A DNA stretch of 64,000 bases from Eptesicus fuscus (Eukaryota; Chordata; Mammalia; Chiroptera; Vespertilionidae), in assembly GCF_027574615.1 (NCBI RefSeq), contig NC_072475.1, positions 29,253,501 to 29,317,500 of the forward strand, given 5' to 3'. Below are positions 35,545-46,949 of the stretch, one piece after another. Both the position numbers and the translations under genes were made by a program. Below the pieces are notes generated by a model, which was not told the DNA's origin, ran no database searches, and saw only the letters and a list, made by a program, of their open reading frames with translations. Within the stretch, counting starts at the first letter, position 1. Every line of letters begins with the position of its first letter.

Positions 35545-36487
35545 CTATGGGTCCAGTGCATGAATTCATGAACCTTGAAAGGAACTATGGGCTGCGAGGC
35601 TGAGGTGGACACAGGGGCGGGTCTCGGCCCATTCTCTGCACTCCTGCCTGGCCCCTTCTGCCACATCCCCTGGTCCCCTGTCTGCTGGGAGACCCGCTCC
35701 CGCCACCACCGCTCCCATGCACTGACAGCACCAGCCCCGCTCTCACCCGCTGATGGCATGGAGCAATTGGGGCTGGTGCCAGCAGTGGGTGTGAGTGGCG
35801 ACTGCTGCCCTGATTGTCCCTCAGGAGCAAGGGGAGGTGGAGAATCCCTCAGGGGCAATCAGGGCCGGCAGCCTCTGCTCACACCTACTGATGGTGCCGA
35901 GCAATTGGGACCAGTGCTGGGTGCTGGCTGTGGGTGCGACTGCTGGCTCTGGCTCCAGCTACGGATGCGAGTGGGGCCATCACTGGCAGCGGGTCTGAGA
36001 GGTGACTGCCGGCCCCGATTGCCCCTCAGGAGCAGGAGGAGGTGGAGAAGCCCTGAGGGGTGATAGGGGCTGGCAGCCACCGCTCGCACCTGCTGATTGC
36101 ACCGAGTGATTGGGGCCAGTGCTGGGCACTGGCAGCAGGTGCAAGCAGTGACTCTGGCATTGGCAGCGGGTGCGAGCTGGGCTGGTGCTGGCAGCAGGTG
36201 CGAGCACCCGGAGGGACCATGGCATGTGGAAGCAAAGAATTTTCAGTAACCACCAGAGGCTAGCCCCGATGACAGTGACTGGCGCCCCACCTTGGTCTGG
36301 TGCCCTGCTCACCTGCTCCACCATCCCAATGCAGGTGACGTTGCCATGTTCCGTGCTCTGCTGCCTGCTACTAATGCCTTCCACGTTACGCGCACACCCC
36401 TTGGTGGTCAGCACATGTCATAGCAACCAGTTGTTCGGTTGTTCTGCCGTTAGGTCTATTTGCATATTAGGCTTTTATATATATAGA
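35545..36487 (-). mobile_element. Long Helitron with internal tandem units
   Basis: The left end is a reverse 3' terminus (CTAT for CTAG, with the hairpin GTGCATGAATTCATGAAC). The right end is a reverse 5' terminus (TTTGCATATTAGGCTTTTAT). The interior repeats a unit of roughly 130-200 bp three times, each starting CTGATGGCATGGAGCAATTG-like (near 35750, 35888 and 36091). The repetition keeps frames open on both strands, up to 162 codons, with low-complexity products. No Rep or helicase motifs were seen. Confidence 0.8.
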
Positions 36488-36514
36488 TCTTTACCTCACC
36501 TCTTTGGGGTAGAT

Positions 36515-36690
36515 ACTATTTCCAGTTTACTGATGAGGAAATTGAGGCCCAGAGCATTTGCTGTCATTCTTAACCTTTTGCACTCAGATGTCGAGTGTGA
36601 CTCGACACGGTTAGCATTAGAATAAAGGAATCGAGAAAAAAGCAAGCGAGTGCAAAGGGTTAAAGGCACATAACTACATAATGTTAGTGC
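36515..36690 (-). repeat. MIR split by a piggyBac MITE
   Basis: The MIR core TTACTGATGAGGAAATTGAG is at 36519-36538; its continuation AAAGGCACATAACTACATAA lies just past the piggyBac element. Confidence 0.6.
36570..36663. mobile_element. Non-autonomous piggyBac element, 94 bp with TTAA
   Basis: TTAA at 36570-36573 and 36660-36663 bounds inverted ends CCTTTTGCACTC and, on the other strand, CCCTTTGCACTCG. The interior contains the palindrome GTCGAGTGTGACTCGAC. TTAA flanks and CCC-type ends are diagnostic of piggyBac. There is no transposase. Confidence 0.92.
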
Positions 36691-36858
36691 TACTAAACTA
36701 CAAACCCTTCAAAATGCCAGATAAACCCTACAAAATGATGTTGAATATTGAATGAAATAAAAATGATGTGAAAAAGTGTAACAAGACAATAGGTATAGAA
36801 TATGGGCCTATTTATGTAATAAATACGAAAGAAAAGGTGTACCCTCCCATGTGTGTGA

Positions 36859-36861
<3 letters not shown>

Positions 36862-36892
<31 letters not shown>
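36862..36892. repeat. (CA)n microsatellite
   Basis: About 15 perfect CA units, with further interrupted AC repeats to 36927. Confidence 0.97.
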
Positions 36893-36894
<2 letters not shown>

Positions 36895-37369
36895 ATACAA
36901 ACATACACACATACACACACAGACACAGATAAAGAGAACCAGGGCTGAGCACACTCACTACATGGCTGACAGGGGTTATTTGATGTAGCTGAGCAGGGAA
37001 AAGACAAGTAGGACAATATTTTCAAGTTTGTTTTCAGTAATCTCTTATGTTGTTTAAATCTTTAATTCATGTGTTGCTTGGGTAATTACGAACTTCAAGA
37101 TCAAGAAAGGACTTTCACTGCTAAAATGAACATTTGAAAATAGAAACATCAGAGAAGAAAGTGGTGGCAGCTCTGATTTCAACTAGAACTGACTTCAACA
37201 TTTGTGCTTTTTCTACTAAACTGGGTGGCCTTTTAAAGTATGTGATTAATGTTTAAAAAATCCCATGAAAGAGGATGGTGACTCTTCTGACTCCCTTTGG
37301 TCCTTGGTAAACTCTGCTGATTCATAGCTGACTTGGGACACATCAGAAGTCCATCCTGAATCTATTTAA

Positions 37370-37860
37370 GCCAGTCAATATATATCGAGTACCTATAATG
37401 CACCGGTTACACTGTGAAACCCAGGGGAGCCTGCAGAGATGGAAAAAGCACGTTCTCTGCCCTTGAGGTGTTTACAATGTCATGAACAGACAAACTAATG
37501 CCCATTGCTAACACACCAAGCCCAGTGCTGCGCATGTGGTGACAGTGGGAGAAGCAATGCACCATAAGGCATTAGGAGGGGACAGTTATAAGGCTAGGGA
37601 GGGCTCATGTAACAATTGATTGGGTACCTAGGCAGATGTCTAAGAGCTGGGCATGAAGGAAGATACTAAGATGTGGCCTTGGTCCTCAGAGACTATGTTA
37701 TTGTTATAGGAAAGAGAACATTAAAATATGGAAAATAATACAGACCAAGAAAAAATAGAAGTAGTATATAATTGACTGCTAGGTCATGTAAGTTAGGCCC
37801 TAAGAGAAATAGGAAGTCAGAACAGGAAGTGATCACTGCAGGTAAGAATTGTACAGGAAG
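37370..37860 (-). repeat. L2 remnants, antisense
   Basis: Two diverged blocks: ATCGAGTACCTATAATGCAC with CTGCCCTTGAGGTGTTTACA, and TTGATTGGGTACCTAGGCAG with GTGGCCTTGGTCCTCAGAGA. They may be two insertions. Confidence 0.5.
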
Positions 37861-38050
37861 GTTTCAGAAGGAAATAAATGACAATACCACTATATTTTTT
37901 TTGCGTAGCAGTTGCTTTATGAGAGAGAGGTGGCCAGGAATCCTATTTTGAAATTGGTCTTTAAGTGGACTTGCTCTTGATTCTCTGACCCTTGTTTTAA
38001 AAATGAACAGAATAACAAGTCCATCTATAGCTGATGCATTTAACTGATAC

Positions 38051-38105
38051 ACACATATATATACATATACATACACACACACACATATACACATATATAT
38101 GTACT
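38051..38105. repeat. Mixed (AC)n(AT)n simple repeat
   Basis: Alternating purine-pyrimidine tract of AC, AT and ATAC units. Confidence 0.9.
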
Positions 38106-38369
38106 TAATTGGTGTACACATATAAATTAGGCATCACATATATCACCTTTCTCTCTTTCCTCCTTCTCTTACTCCTTTGCTCCCCTTCCCTTCCTTCCTT
38201 TTTCTTTCTGCTAGTACTTCTAAGACATTGGGAATAGAGTCAGGCATACTTGATTAAAAAATGTTTTTATACTTTAAAGAACAGGAGAATGGAAGTATAG
38301 AGGCAATAGCTGTATAGAGAGTTTCCCTTTAAGAGACATTAAACCTGTGTTCTGGATCCTTGTAGCAGT

Positions 38370-38432
38370 TCTGTGATCAGGTATCTTCAGTACCTAGCAC
38401 AGTGCTAGCACATACTAGATGCTCAGTAAGCA
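38370..38432 (+). repeat. MIR 3'-end fragment
   Basis: GTACCTAGCACAGTGCTAGC followed by ACATACTAGATGCTCAGTAA. Confidence 0.55.
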
Positions 38433-38439
38433 TCAATTC

Positions 38440-39800
38440 TCTCCTCTTCCCTTTTCTCCTATCTTTTTCACAACAAGCCTTTAGTGATCCAGGCCAGTGT
38501 CTCAATATTACAGTGACTGGGTCAATTATTATTGAGCAACTCTGAACCTCTTAGAGTGAAGATAACAGTGTAAGTAGATTAAAAAATGCATGTGCATGTA
38601 GGACAAACAACATTTACTGTTAAGTAATATGGAGATTATTTTTGAAAAAAGATATTTCTGTCATATCAACTTATTTCATTTTTTTGTTTTTAATCCTTTT
38701 AGAACAGATACAATTCTTCCAAAGCCAGTCTAACTCATACTTATTTAATTAAAGACTGAACTCAAGACAGCTCATTTCATGCATTTTTTAAACATAATAA
38801 CTTTTCAAATTATCTAAGTATACACTCCTACCATAGAAAATCTGTAAAATAAAGAATAAGCAAACAAACAAAAAGAGTTGTCATCCTACAAGCCAGAAAA
38901 AAACTATTGCTAGCATTTGGTTTCAAGTGTTTCTAGTCTTTTTATGATTATTTATAACATAGTTATTACTTATATTTGGTTGGGTTCATACTTTTTGAAT
39001 TTGGTTGCACAGATGTTTAGTGTGACCTAGTTTATAATCTGTACTCCTTTTCACGGCAGTCCTGGGTTGGCCATAGAGAAGGGGCCTATGTTCGAACCTG
39101 ATTGAACTCTGTGACAAGGCTTCTCTCTCCTCCACTCTCATCCCCCAAAGTGCAGAAGGCCGGGCAGGAACTTCTGCTCTGTGCCTGGCACGGCAGACTG
39201 TGGGGGCCATTGGGTATCAGGAAATCCACCCTGGCAGCTGGCTGGTTCGGAGGTTCTTGGAGGGCTGAGCAGACAGGAGCAGAAACAGAAAACGGTTGAG
39301 TTAGTTGGCACATGGCCTGAGATCCGTGCCATAGTTGAAGGTCTGGTTGGTACTTGATGTGACCTGAAAGTGGCCAGAGACAAGCAGGAGGAGAGAAAAC
39401 ATTTCAGGAGCATCTTCAGGCAGACAGAATGCTTCCACTATCAGACTGTGTTGGCCCAAAGTTCATATGGAGGAAGGTTTAGGATGGCAGCATGTCTGTG
39501 AAGCGAGACAATGTGTTTATCCTAGAACTGACTGCTTTGGTTTGCTTATATGTATTTATTTGGATAGTTTGGGGGCGTCTGGTGGAAATTATGGGAGTGG
39601 GGGCTGATGACGCCTCCCTCTTGCAGCCACCTCTTCATATCCTTACTGTTTATTTCTTTGAAGTTAAGGAACCACCACAAGTTCAGGAAAACCCTTGGAG
39701 CCCTGTTTGAGGGAAGGTCCTTTATCACCTGAACTGACTAGGGATGCCATGCTATGTCCCTGGGTTCATGGTGGTCCATGGAATCGGCTGACTGATAGCA
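38440..39800. other. Unassigned sequence
   Basis: No named repeat. The stretch 39080-39720 is somewhat more GC-rich and has frames of 72-91 codons on both strands with no resemblance to known families. I could not support an exon. Confidence 0.35.
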
Positions 39801-39809
39801 AATACTCCT

Positions 39810-39960
39810 TGATTCAGTATGTTTATTAAGCACTAACAATGCGTCATAGACTATGCTGAATTCTGTGGATATAAAGACTAATAGAAATGGTCCTTGTCTC
39901 CAGGTAACAATATATGCAGAAGTAGGTTTATACAGAGATTAATAAGTATTGGAGGCAGTG
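39810..39960 (-). repeat. L2 remnant, antisense
   Basis: TATGTTTATTAAGCACTAAC .. GTGGATATAAAGACTAATAG .. GGTCCTTGTCTCCAGGTAAC is the antisense L2 3' end. Confidence 0.6.
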
Positions 39961-40669
39961 GTGGGGTCATGCTGATTGTCTAGCATGAGAACTGAATGGG
40001 GCCTCATGAATGATTGTTGGATGCTTACATATTATGCTTCCCTACTTAATACAGCCTTTTATCAAAAGCTGAATTTTGCATATAACTTCAATTGTGCAGA
40101 GCTTCTCCTGCTATTACTTGTGTTTTGAAACCTGAGTGAATACATCACTGTCTTGTTTGTTTGCTTGTATTGTTTTTACAATGTGGTTTCTTTGGAAAAG
40201 TCTTTTTGACACACTGCTTTCTCCTTAATCCAACATTTAATCTCCTTTATAGTCCTGTAAACCAGAAACTTGATGTGAGAAGTTACAAGTTTCATTATTC
40301 CTCTGATGATCTTTAGAGCCAGGTTCCTGGGACTCTGACATGGATAGACTAAGTGAGCAATGCTTCTCCACCTTTGGTATTTGTCAGGCTCCCCAAATAA
40401 TGAGATTCTTGTCACTGTAGGAGAATCAATGGGGACTTTAAGCTATAACTGCAGGTTGTTTCTGGACATGTGTCAATAAAATGTCTATTTCATGATTGCA
40501 AATTGCACAGCAATGGGATTTACCACTGTAGGCAAAACTGGTTCTGGCTTTTGACAATTTTAGAGTAAAATAAACATTTTAACTGGATAGAAGTCAGCTA
40601 GTTCTCTGATGGCCACTAGGGAGACAGTGTGTGTATTACTGGCCAGATAGATCTTCAGTAGATCTCTAG

Positions 40670-40858
40670 GGTGGCAATTCTCAAATTGTAGCATGCTTAA
40701 GAATCACCTGGAGGGCTGGTTAAAACCCAGATGGCTGGGCTGCACCTCCGGAGTTTCTGATTCAGCTCGTCTTAGTGGGTTTAAGAATTTGCATTTCTAG
40801 CATGTTCCCAGATAATGCTGATGCTGCTGGTCCAAAGACCACACTTTGAGATCCATTG
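40670..40858 (-). mobile_element. MER5A (hAT-Charlie MITE)
   Basis: GCAATTCTCAAATTGTAGCA, then AAGAATCACCTGGAGGGCTG, then GAGTTTCTGATTCAGCTCGT, ending AAGACCACACTTTGAGATCC. This ancient eutherian MITE is nearly full length. Confidence 0.92.
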
Positions 40859-40869
40859 ATCTAGCAGAT

Positions 40870-41660
40870 TCCCTTACTCCGTAAAACTAGTATTAGTTTT
40901 TAAAAATGTAGATTTGAAAAGAACAAAATAATCTACTGGAAAATGGATTATCAATGGAATAGCGATTCTGGGGAAGACTAGAAAATCTGCTCTGTGTTTA
41001 AGTGTTTTCATGGAGGAAGACAATAACTTTCCTTATAACTTATTCAAATAGGTTTTCAATGAAATACAAATCTATTGTAAAGCCTGCACCTGCAACTTAG
41101 TTCATCTTTGTCTTAGACTTTTTGACTTTGGAAAGGTGGCATTGTGTGGAAATTGAAGACATTATCAGTATTCTCTATTTCCTTCCACCCCGTATCACCA
41201 CTCTAAGTAATAGATTATTTCTATGCCTTAGTACTGACCTTAATTTAATTTTAATAAACAAAAGCATGTTGAATAGTAAGTCCAATTATCTTTGATGAGA
41301 GAAGGCTGAACTCTTTTAACCTATACAAGAAATATTTCACAAAAGACTCCCAAGTTATGGGAGGAAGTTTATCTGACCCAGACATGATAAGCGGAAGTGA
41401 CATTAATTTAGCATGCCTCTTTTGAGTAAGGCTTTATGTCAGATATTTATTGGGTACATTGTGGTGCCATTTGTATCTTCCTATTAGTAAATTAATGCCC
41501 CATGTAATACTTTTCTTATGGAATATTTGTGCAACTTTTCCTTGGACATCAAAGGTAAATTCCAGTTTTTATGGAGCCCGACACTTATAAAATCTGGGAA
41601 GCTTTCTTAAAGAGTACAAGTATATCTGATATTTGAAAAATTTACAGAAATGTATACTAA
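40870..41660. other. Unique AT-rich sequence
   Basis: No repeat or exon was recognised. Confidence 0.4.
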
Positions 41661-41975
41661 CTAGATGCCCGATACATGAAGATTCATGCAGAATGGGCCT
41701 TCCTTTCCCTGGCTGGTGACACAGCCTTTGCTCTGGCCCGGAGCTGCCTTTCTGCCTTCCCATGCTGCCCAGAGGCCCTGAGCGGCTGGGGCGGTGCAAA
41801 ATGCCTGCATTGTTGCCATGGCAATGACACAAGCATCCTGCCTCAAGCCACTGGATGCCTGTGTATGCAAATTAACCCACCATCTTTGTTTGGTTAATTT
41901 ACATACTCACTCCTGATTGGCGGATGAGCGTCGCAAGGTAGGTCAATTTGCATCTTTCTTTTTCATTAGTGTAGA
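41661..41975 (-). mobile_element. Helitron, reverse orientation
   Basis: Reverse CTAG at 41661-41664, a degraded hairpin (ATACATGAAGATTCATGCA), and the minus-strand 5' end TCTACACTAATGAAAAAGAA at 41975. The reverse-strand GGTTAATTTGCATACTTACTCC-like internal motif (41893-41912) links it to the composite family at 28.1 kb. Confidence 0.85.
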
Positions 41976-44025
41976 TGTGCAAATATGGCCTAATTTCTTT
42001 GAGGGTTGGAAGTGGCCCAAGCTAGGAGCCCTGAGGTTTAGGTTTCATTAGTTTCCAAGACAATTCACTTCTGACTGTATTACAGGCCCCTGACACAATT
42101 TCTGATACATTGTAGATACTCAAGGAGATTTTATAGAACGAATTTATGAATTCTTCATCACAGTATCTTCAAAGCAATGTGGATTCCATTATTTTTGAGC
42201 CATTGCTGTCACTATTCATGACTTGATGTTGAACATATATTAGTACTAAGATTTTATTTTTAGAAATAAAACATAGGATCTAAGTCAACCACTGTTTTTT
42301 CTATGTAGAATCAATAACATATTCATAAGGGGACTCCTATCATCAGGTAACTAGATGGCCAGTGATGACAAAACAGTGATGAATGGCTTAGGCCAAGGAG
42401 AACGTTAGCTAGATAGATCTGACAAATAGAATGCAAGGCTGGTGAGGTGGGATTTCAGAAGATCCTACTGTTCTAATATTCTGATTTTTAGAGGAGATGA
42501 GACTGGGAGCTTTTGAATGATGGAGAATTTGCACTCAGATCAGGACAATTTTAGCAGAGCTTTGGCTACTGCAGGACACAGGCTGTGGGAGGCCAGGTTT
42601 GGCCCAGGACAGACGAACAACCGAGAGCATGTGCTAACCCTGGAGTACAGTCAGAGCTGTGAGTGTGTGTGGTCAGGTGAAGATGCACCAGTGTTTCTGC
42701 TTTGAGATGGCAGCAAAAAATAAGTGAAGGAGAAGTAGTTTTAGCTTCCTCGTGCTTAAGGTCAATGTGGTGACTTAGGTCCTACTAGAAATTCTGAAAG
42801 AAAATATAAAAATAGAGGATTAAGGAAGTAGGCAGAACAATTTAAAGGCAGTCACAAACACGAAAAAGGTTTTTATTTGATTAGTTGTCATGAGGACATC
42901 ACTTAAAAAAAAAAAAAGGAGGACCACGTTATTAGCCCATTATATCCCTGATCAATATAGACCACCCATTCCTTTTAAATAGTTTATGCGTAATAGCTAA
43001 GAGATTGCCCAGGGAAAACAAAGTATCAATTATAATGGCTATTTGAATGTTTTATATAAAAGCTAATCTTCTGAAGATGTAGAGAAATTATTGTAGATTA
43101 AAATAAGAAATAAAGATTTGCTTTTATAAGAAATTAATGATAGTTCTGAAATTGAAGAACCATTTAGTGCAGGGAGAAATAAATACAAATTGTAACATCT
43201 ATCTGATGGAGTTTTGTTTAGATTGCTTCTGGTGATAAACCATCTATAATCATATAAATCAAGGGCTGGTATTTGCCATAAATTTGCAATATTTAGCATA
43301 ATTTTCGTTTGCATTTCATCCTAAAGTGACACCAAGAAATATGAGATTAATAGTTAGTTATTAAGTGAAAATGACTTCCATGTCTGTAGTCATTTATAGA
43401 AACAGTTATGTGTAATTCATTTAGGGAGCAGAGAAAATTAATTTGCAGCTGTAGTGGGATCTGGCACATTAAAACAAAGGCATATAGAAATAAACACTTG
43501 GGACATAAGGATGCGTTCATTTTTAACCCCTCGTTTTGATTTCTCTGTACTTCCTGAGACCTGATGGTACCTTTCTGGTCACCACACTTCCGTTTGTTGA
43601 CTCCAGAACATTTTACTCACAGCTTAAGAAACAGGGAAGTTGATGCCTGTTCTGACATCATGTCATAACGTGGGAGAATGCAGGCTTATCCATTTCTAGG
43701 CAGCTAAAGGGTCAGACAACAGCAGTGGCGGTATGATGCCTTTGATTAATTTTAATTACTGGTTTCATTAGGAAGTGTCAGATTAGGTTCTGATTTAAAA
43801 ACACAAACGTTAGCTACTTCCATTTGTTCCACTGCACTATACATTGGCAGCGATATTGAAGTTAAATTTGATATATAATTTTCCTTTGAGCAATAGAAGT
43901 TCTGGCTTTATAAAAATATATAGCTAATATTTTCTAAGCATATACCATGCCTCAGACATATTGTAAATGCTGTATATTTGCTAACTCATTTGTGTTATCT
44001 TGATTACTGGAGCCCTTTCCCCTCA
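41976..44025. other. Unique sequence, with a possible conserved patch
   Basis: There are no transposons I recognise. The interval 43400-43870 is repeat-free with homeodomain-like cores (AAATTAATTTGCAGC, GATTAATTTTAATTAC). Confidence 0.35.
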
Positions 44026-44029
44026 AAAT

Positions 44030-44160
44030 CATATGTTCACTCATCCAGAAGCTACCTGCTGAGCACCGTCTCTGTGCCAGCCACTGACCTAGGTTGGAAA
44101 AACTATTGTTTTAGAGGAAGGTGGAGGGAAAAGATCACAGTTAAGAGTTTATAAAAAATA
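44030..44160 (-). repeat. L2 remnant, antisense
   Basis: TATGTTCACTCATCCAGAAG followed by CTGAGCACCGTCTCTGTGCC. A run of 17 A at 44164-44180 follows. Confidence 0.6.
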
Positions 44161-44180
44161 AGTAAAAAAAAAAAAAAAAG

Positions 44181-45720
44181 ACTTCTGGTCAGTGTGGTAG
44201 CATAAGTTCATATTTTGAGGCCCCATCTGCTCAGAGATCTATCAAAGCTAGATAAAATAGTTTTAAAACCTAAAAACACCACATCATTATGTGAAAATTT
44301 AAAATTAGACCTTTAGATGGACCAGAGAGAATACAGAAATGCCAAGCAGTTGTGAGCTGAAGTACAGTGTGGCCTTGCTGGGCTCTGGGAGCTTGAGGGG
44401 CTAGAGAAGAATAATAGCTCCCTAAAGCCAGACATGGAACTGTCCCTTCCCACCCTCCCCCTTCCCCACAACTGCTGCCTGAGGCATTGATTTCTGGAAG
44501 CTGTGCATTTAGCACCGGGAGCATAGAATCATCCCATGTCCAGGACCTGAGCCAGGGCACCTGCTGCATTGGTTTATGGGTCTGTAGGAGCCCCAATCAT
44601 ATCATAGGGCAGTAACTGAGCTAAGAAGGTAAGACACCTGGATCTGGGCAGAGTGTTTAGAAGACAGGTGGCAGGAACTACAGGTTAACCAGTGCTATTG
44701 ATTTGGAAGAAGTCTCAGTGTGCTGGTATAACATGGGGCTGTTTTTATTTTTAGTTTTGTTTTTTTTTTCTAATCATTACTTTCAATTATATTAGGGTGC
44801 TTCCTAATTTCTTTCCCATTCCTACAACAAATCACTATCTGATTTATAGTCACTTTCATTTACTAACTTATTCTAGCTCAGATTACAACTGTAATCTTCC
44901 AAGACTCCTTTCTGCCACCATAGGCTACAGCTGTAGCTCTGGTAGCTTGAAGGCAAGGGCAGGAGCTGGCTGTGGTCTGGCTCAGGGGTATCTTTTTCTC
45001 TCATTTCCTCTAACAATGGTAGGTCCTCTTGGATTGGGAAGAGAGAGGGAAAAGGGAGAGGGGACTGACTTCCTGCTATTCATAAACCCTGCTGTTACTT
45101 GGATTTGGCTTAGTTCTGACTTGAATTGGTGCCCTCTATTTTAGGTGGTGTGCCTTACGTAGGGGGAAATACCTTTAACTCATTCTGTCTCTGAGGATCA
45201 TCGCAGACCAAAGCTGCACACTTTCCCTTTACTCCTGCTACTGGTCCATATTCCCAACCGCTTCTTTGGTTGGATGTGTGATTACTTGATCCAGTAGCCA
45301 CATGGAGCCCCTTCTTCTCATCTCTGTGCTGCTTTGCATAAAGCCAAGTAACCTGGCTGAGTCTGGGGGAGCACGGAGATGGGGTGGGCTTACTACAGCT
45401 CAGTCTCTGCAAGCCTTCCTTTATGAGCTCTTCCAACAGGGTCTCCTAACTTTGGTTCACACATTCAAGGACCAGAATAGGCACTCATTTACATAAAACT
45501 CCAAAACATCGTCAGGGGACTCATGCTAAGTACTTCCAAAAATGCATCTACTAATGTAAAGGTAACCATTACAAAATTAGAAATATAATTTAGGACTAGC
45601 AAACAGTTTGTGGAGAACAGACAATATAGAAAATGTTTTTTTGTCCAATAGCCACAAGGAAGAGAGAGGAAAAGAGTAATACAAACTGTTGGTACACAGA
45701 TGTTACAAAATAAGATGGTT
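44181..45720. other. Unassigned sequence
   Basis: The first 120 bp (TTCTGGTCAGTGTGGTAGCA and on) could be an old L1/HAL1 5' end, but I could not confirm it. The frame of 115 codons at 44797-45144 is not recognised. Confidence 0.35.
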
Positions 45721-45724
45721 AAAA

Positions 45725-45908
45725 TACCGTATTTTCCGGCGTGTAAGACGACTGGGCGTATAAGACAACCCCCAACTTTTCCAGTTAAAATATAGAGTTT
45801 GGGATATACCCGCCCTATAAGATGACACCCGGCGTATAAGACGACCTCCGACTTTTGAGAAGATTTTCCTGGGTTAAAAAGTCATCTTATACGCTGGAAA
45901 ATATGGTA
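45725..45908. mobile_element. Palindromic Tc1/mariner-type MITE
   Basis: TA at both edges. The inverted ends are ACCGTATTTTCCGGCGTGTA on the left and, read on the other strand, ACCATATTTTCCAGCGTATA on the right. The internal CGTATAAGACGAC motif recurs. It is about 184 bp with no coding capacity. Confidence 0.85.
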
Positions 45909-45921
45909 AGTATGGTTAGAC

Positions 45922-45973
45922 TGAAAATGTATGTGCTATATACACTATGAAAATGTATGTGCTATATACACTA
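45922..45973. repeat. Perfect 26-bp tandem duplication
   Basis: 45922-45947 and 45948-45973 are identical. The unit contains GAAAATGTATGTGCTATATA and includes the first bases of the adjacent MITE end. Confidence 0.97.
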
Positions 45974-46029
45974 AGTGGCCAGATTATTATGATCTCTGAA
46001 CACATAATAATCTGGCCACTCAGTGTATA
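45965..46029. mobile_element. Short palindromic MITE, copy 1
   Basis: Almost fully palindromic: arms of TATACACTAAGTGGCCAGATTATTATG and its complement around a 12-base centre. TA ends point to a Tc1/mariner-type element. Confidence 0.8.
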
Positions 46030-46173
46030 TCCTATATAATAAAAGGCTAATATGCAAATTGTCCCCTCGACCAGGAGTTCAACCAGCAGGCAGGCCAACT
46101 GCCCATGTCCCCTCCCCCCTGGCCAGGCTGGCTGGACCCCACCCATGCACAAATTCATGCACTGGGCCTCTAA
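46030..46173 (+). mobile_element. Tiny Helitron, 144 bp, between two MITEs
   Basis: It starts TCCTATATAATAAAAGGC and ends with GCACAAATTCATGCA and CTCTAA (CTAG altered). It inserted exactly at the outer edge of MITE copy 1. Confidence 0.9.
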
Positions 46174-46187
46174 TATACATATATATA

Positions 46188-46248
46188 TATTGAGTGGCCA
46201 GATTATTATGTGTTCAGAGATCATAATAATCTGGACACTCAGTGTATA
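46188..46248. mobile_element. Short palindromic MITE, copy 2 (inverted)
   Basis: Same family as copy 1, but the centre is inverted (GTGTTCAGAGAT against ATCTCTGAACAC), so the two lie in opposite orientation. An AT dinucleotide run precedes it. Confidence 0.8.
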
Positions 46249-46259
46249 CCTTACCTATT

Positions 46260-46910
46260 AAAAGACAGAAACTAATAAATTAGATTTTTAGAAATGCAGC
46301 CATAGACATAAAGGAATGTACATACAACAAGAGTTAAAATATCAGAACAAGGTATGACTAATAAGAAAATGCTAAGCAAATGAAAATTGGTATAAAAATG
46401 TTAACATCAGACAATTCGATTTTTAAAAACAAGTAGATTGCAAAGCAAAACAATACAAAACACATTATCATGGATTAGAAGATTCACTACATAATGATAA
46501 AAGGAGCAATAAATACATTAAATAGATACAATAATCATCAACTTATAACACAGCCTCAAAATATATAAAGAACCAAACTGTCAAAATTACAAAGAGTAAT
46601 GTCTAACTAATGGAGGACTTCAGTATACATCTTTTACCATCCAAAATCAAGCAAAGTAAAACATTTAGTAAGTATAAAGACTTGATCAGCAAAAAACACA
46701 AGCTTGAATGTGTGCACATATCCATGTTCCTATTAACAAAAAATACATATTATTGAATACACATGTACAAAAAAATTTTTCAACAAAAATATACCAAAAT
46801 TTACCATATACTAAATGATAGATATTTTCATATTCATAAATTTTAAAGAATTATGATCATCTTTGACAACTGTATAATTAGAAATCAACAATACTCCATT
46901 CTTACACATG
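46260..46910 (+). mobile_element. Old L1 ORF2 endonuclease-region fragment
   Basis: Decayed L1 ORF2 wording in order: AAATATATAAAGAACCAAAC, TAATGGAGGACTTCAGTATA, ATACTAAATGATAGATATTT, ATAATTAGAAATCAACAATA. Frames are destroyed. It covers roughly the second half of the endonuclease domain and the following linker. Confidence 0.7.
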
Positions 46911-46949
46911 TTGGGGCGAAAAACTTGACCTCTACCAACTTACTAGTAA

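Noticed and set aside
35575..36063. 162-codon open frame, longest in the window
   Set aside because: Lies inside a reversed Helitron, driven by GC-rich tandem units. Antisense frames are equally open and no domain is visible.
36859..36927. Short regular repeats suggesting a CRISPR-like array
   Set aside because: Plain CA/AC microsatellite; the genome is mammalian.
39080..39720. GC-richer stretch with short frames as an exon cluster
   Set aside because: Frames overlap on both strands, none exceeds 91 codons and no splice pattern holds up.
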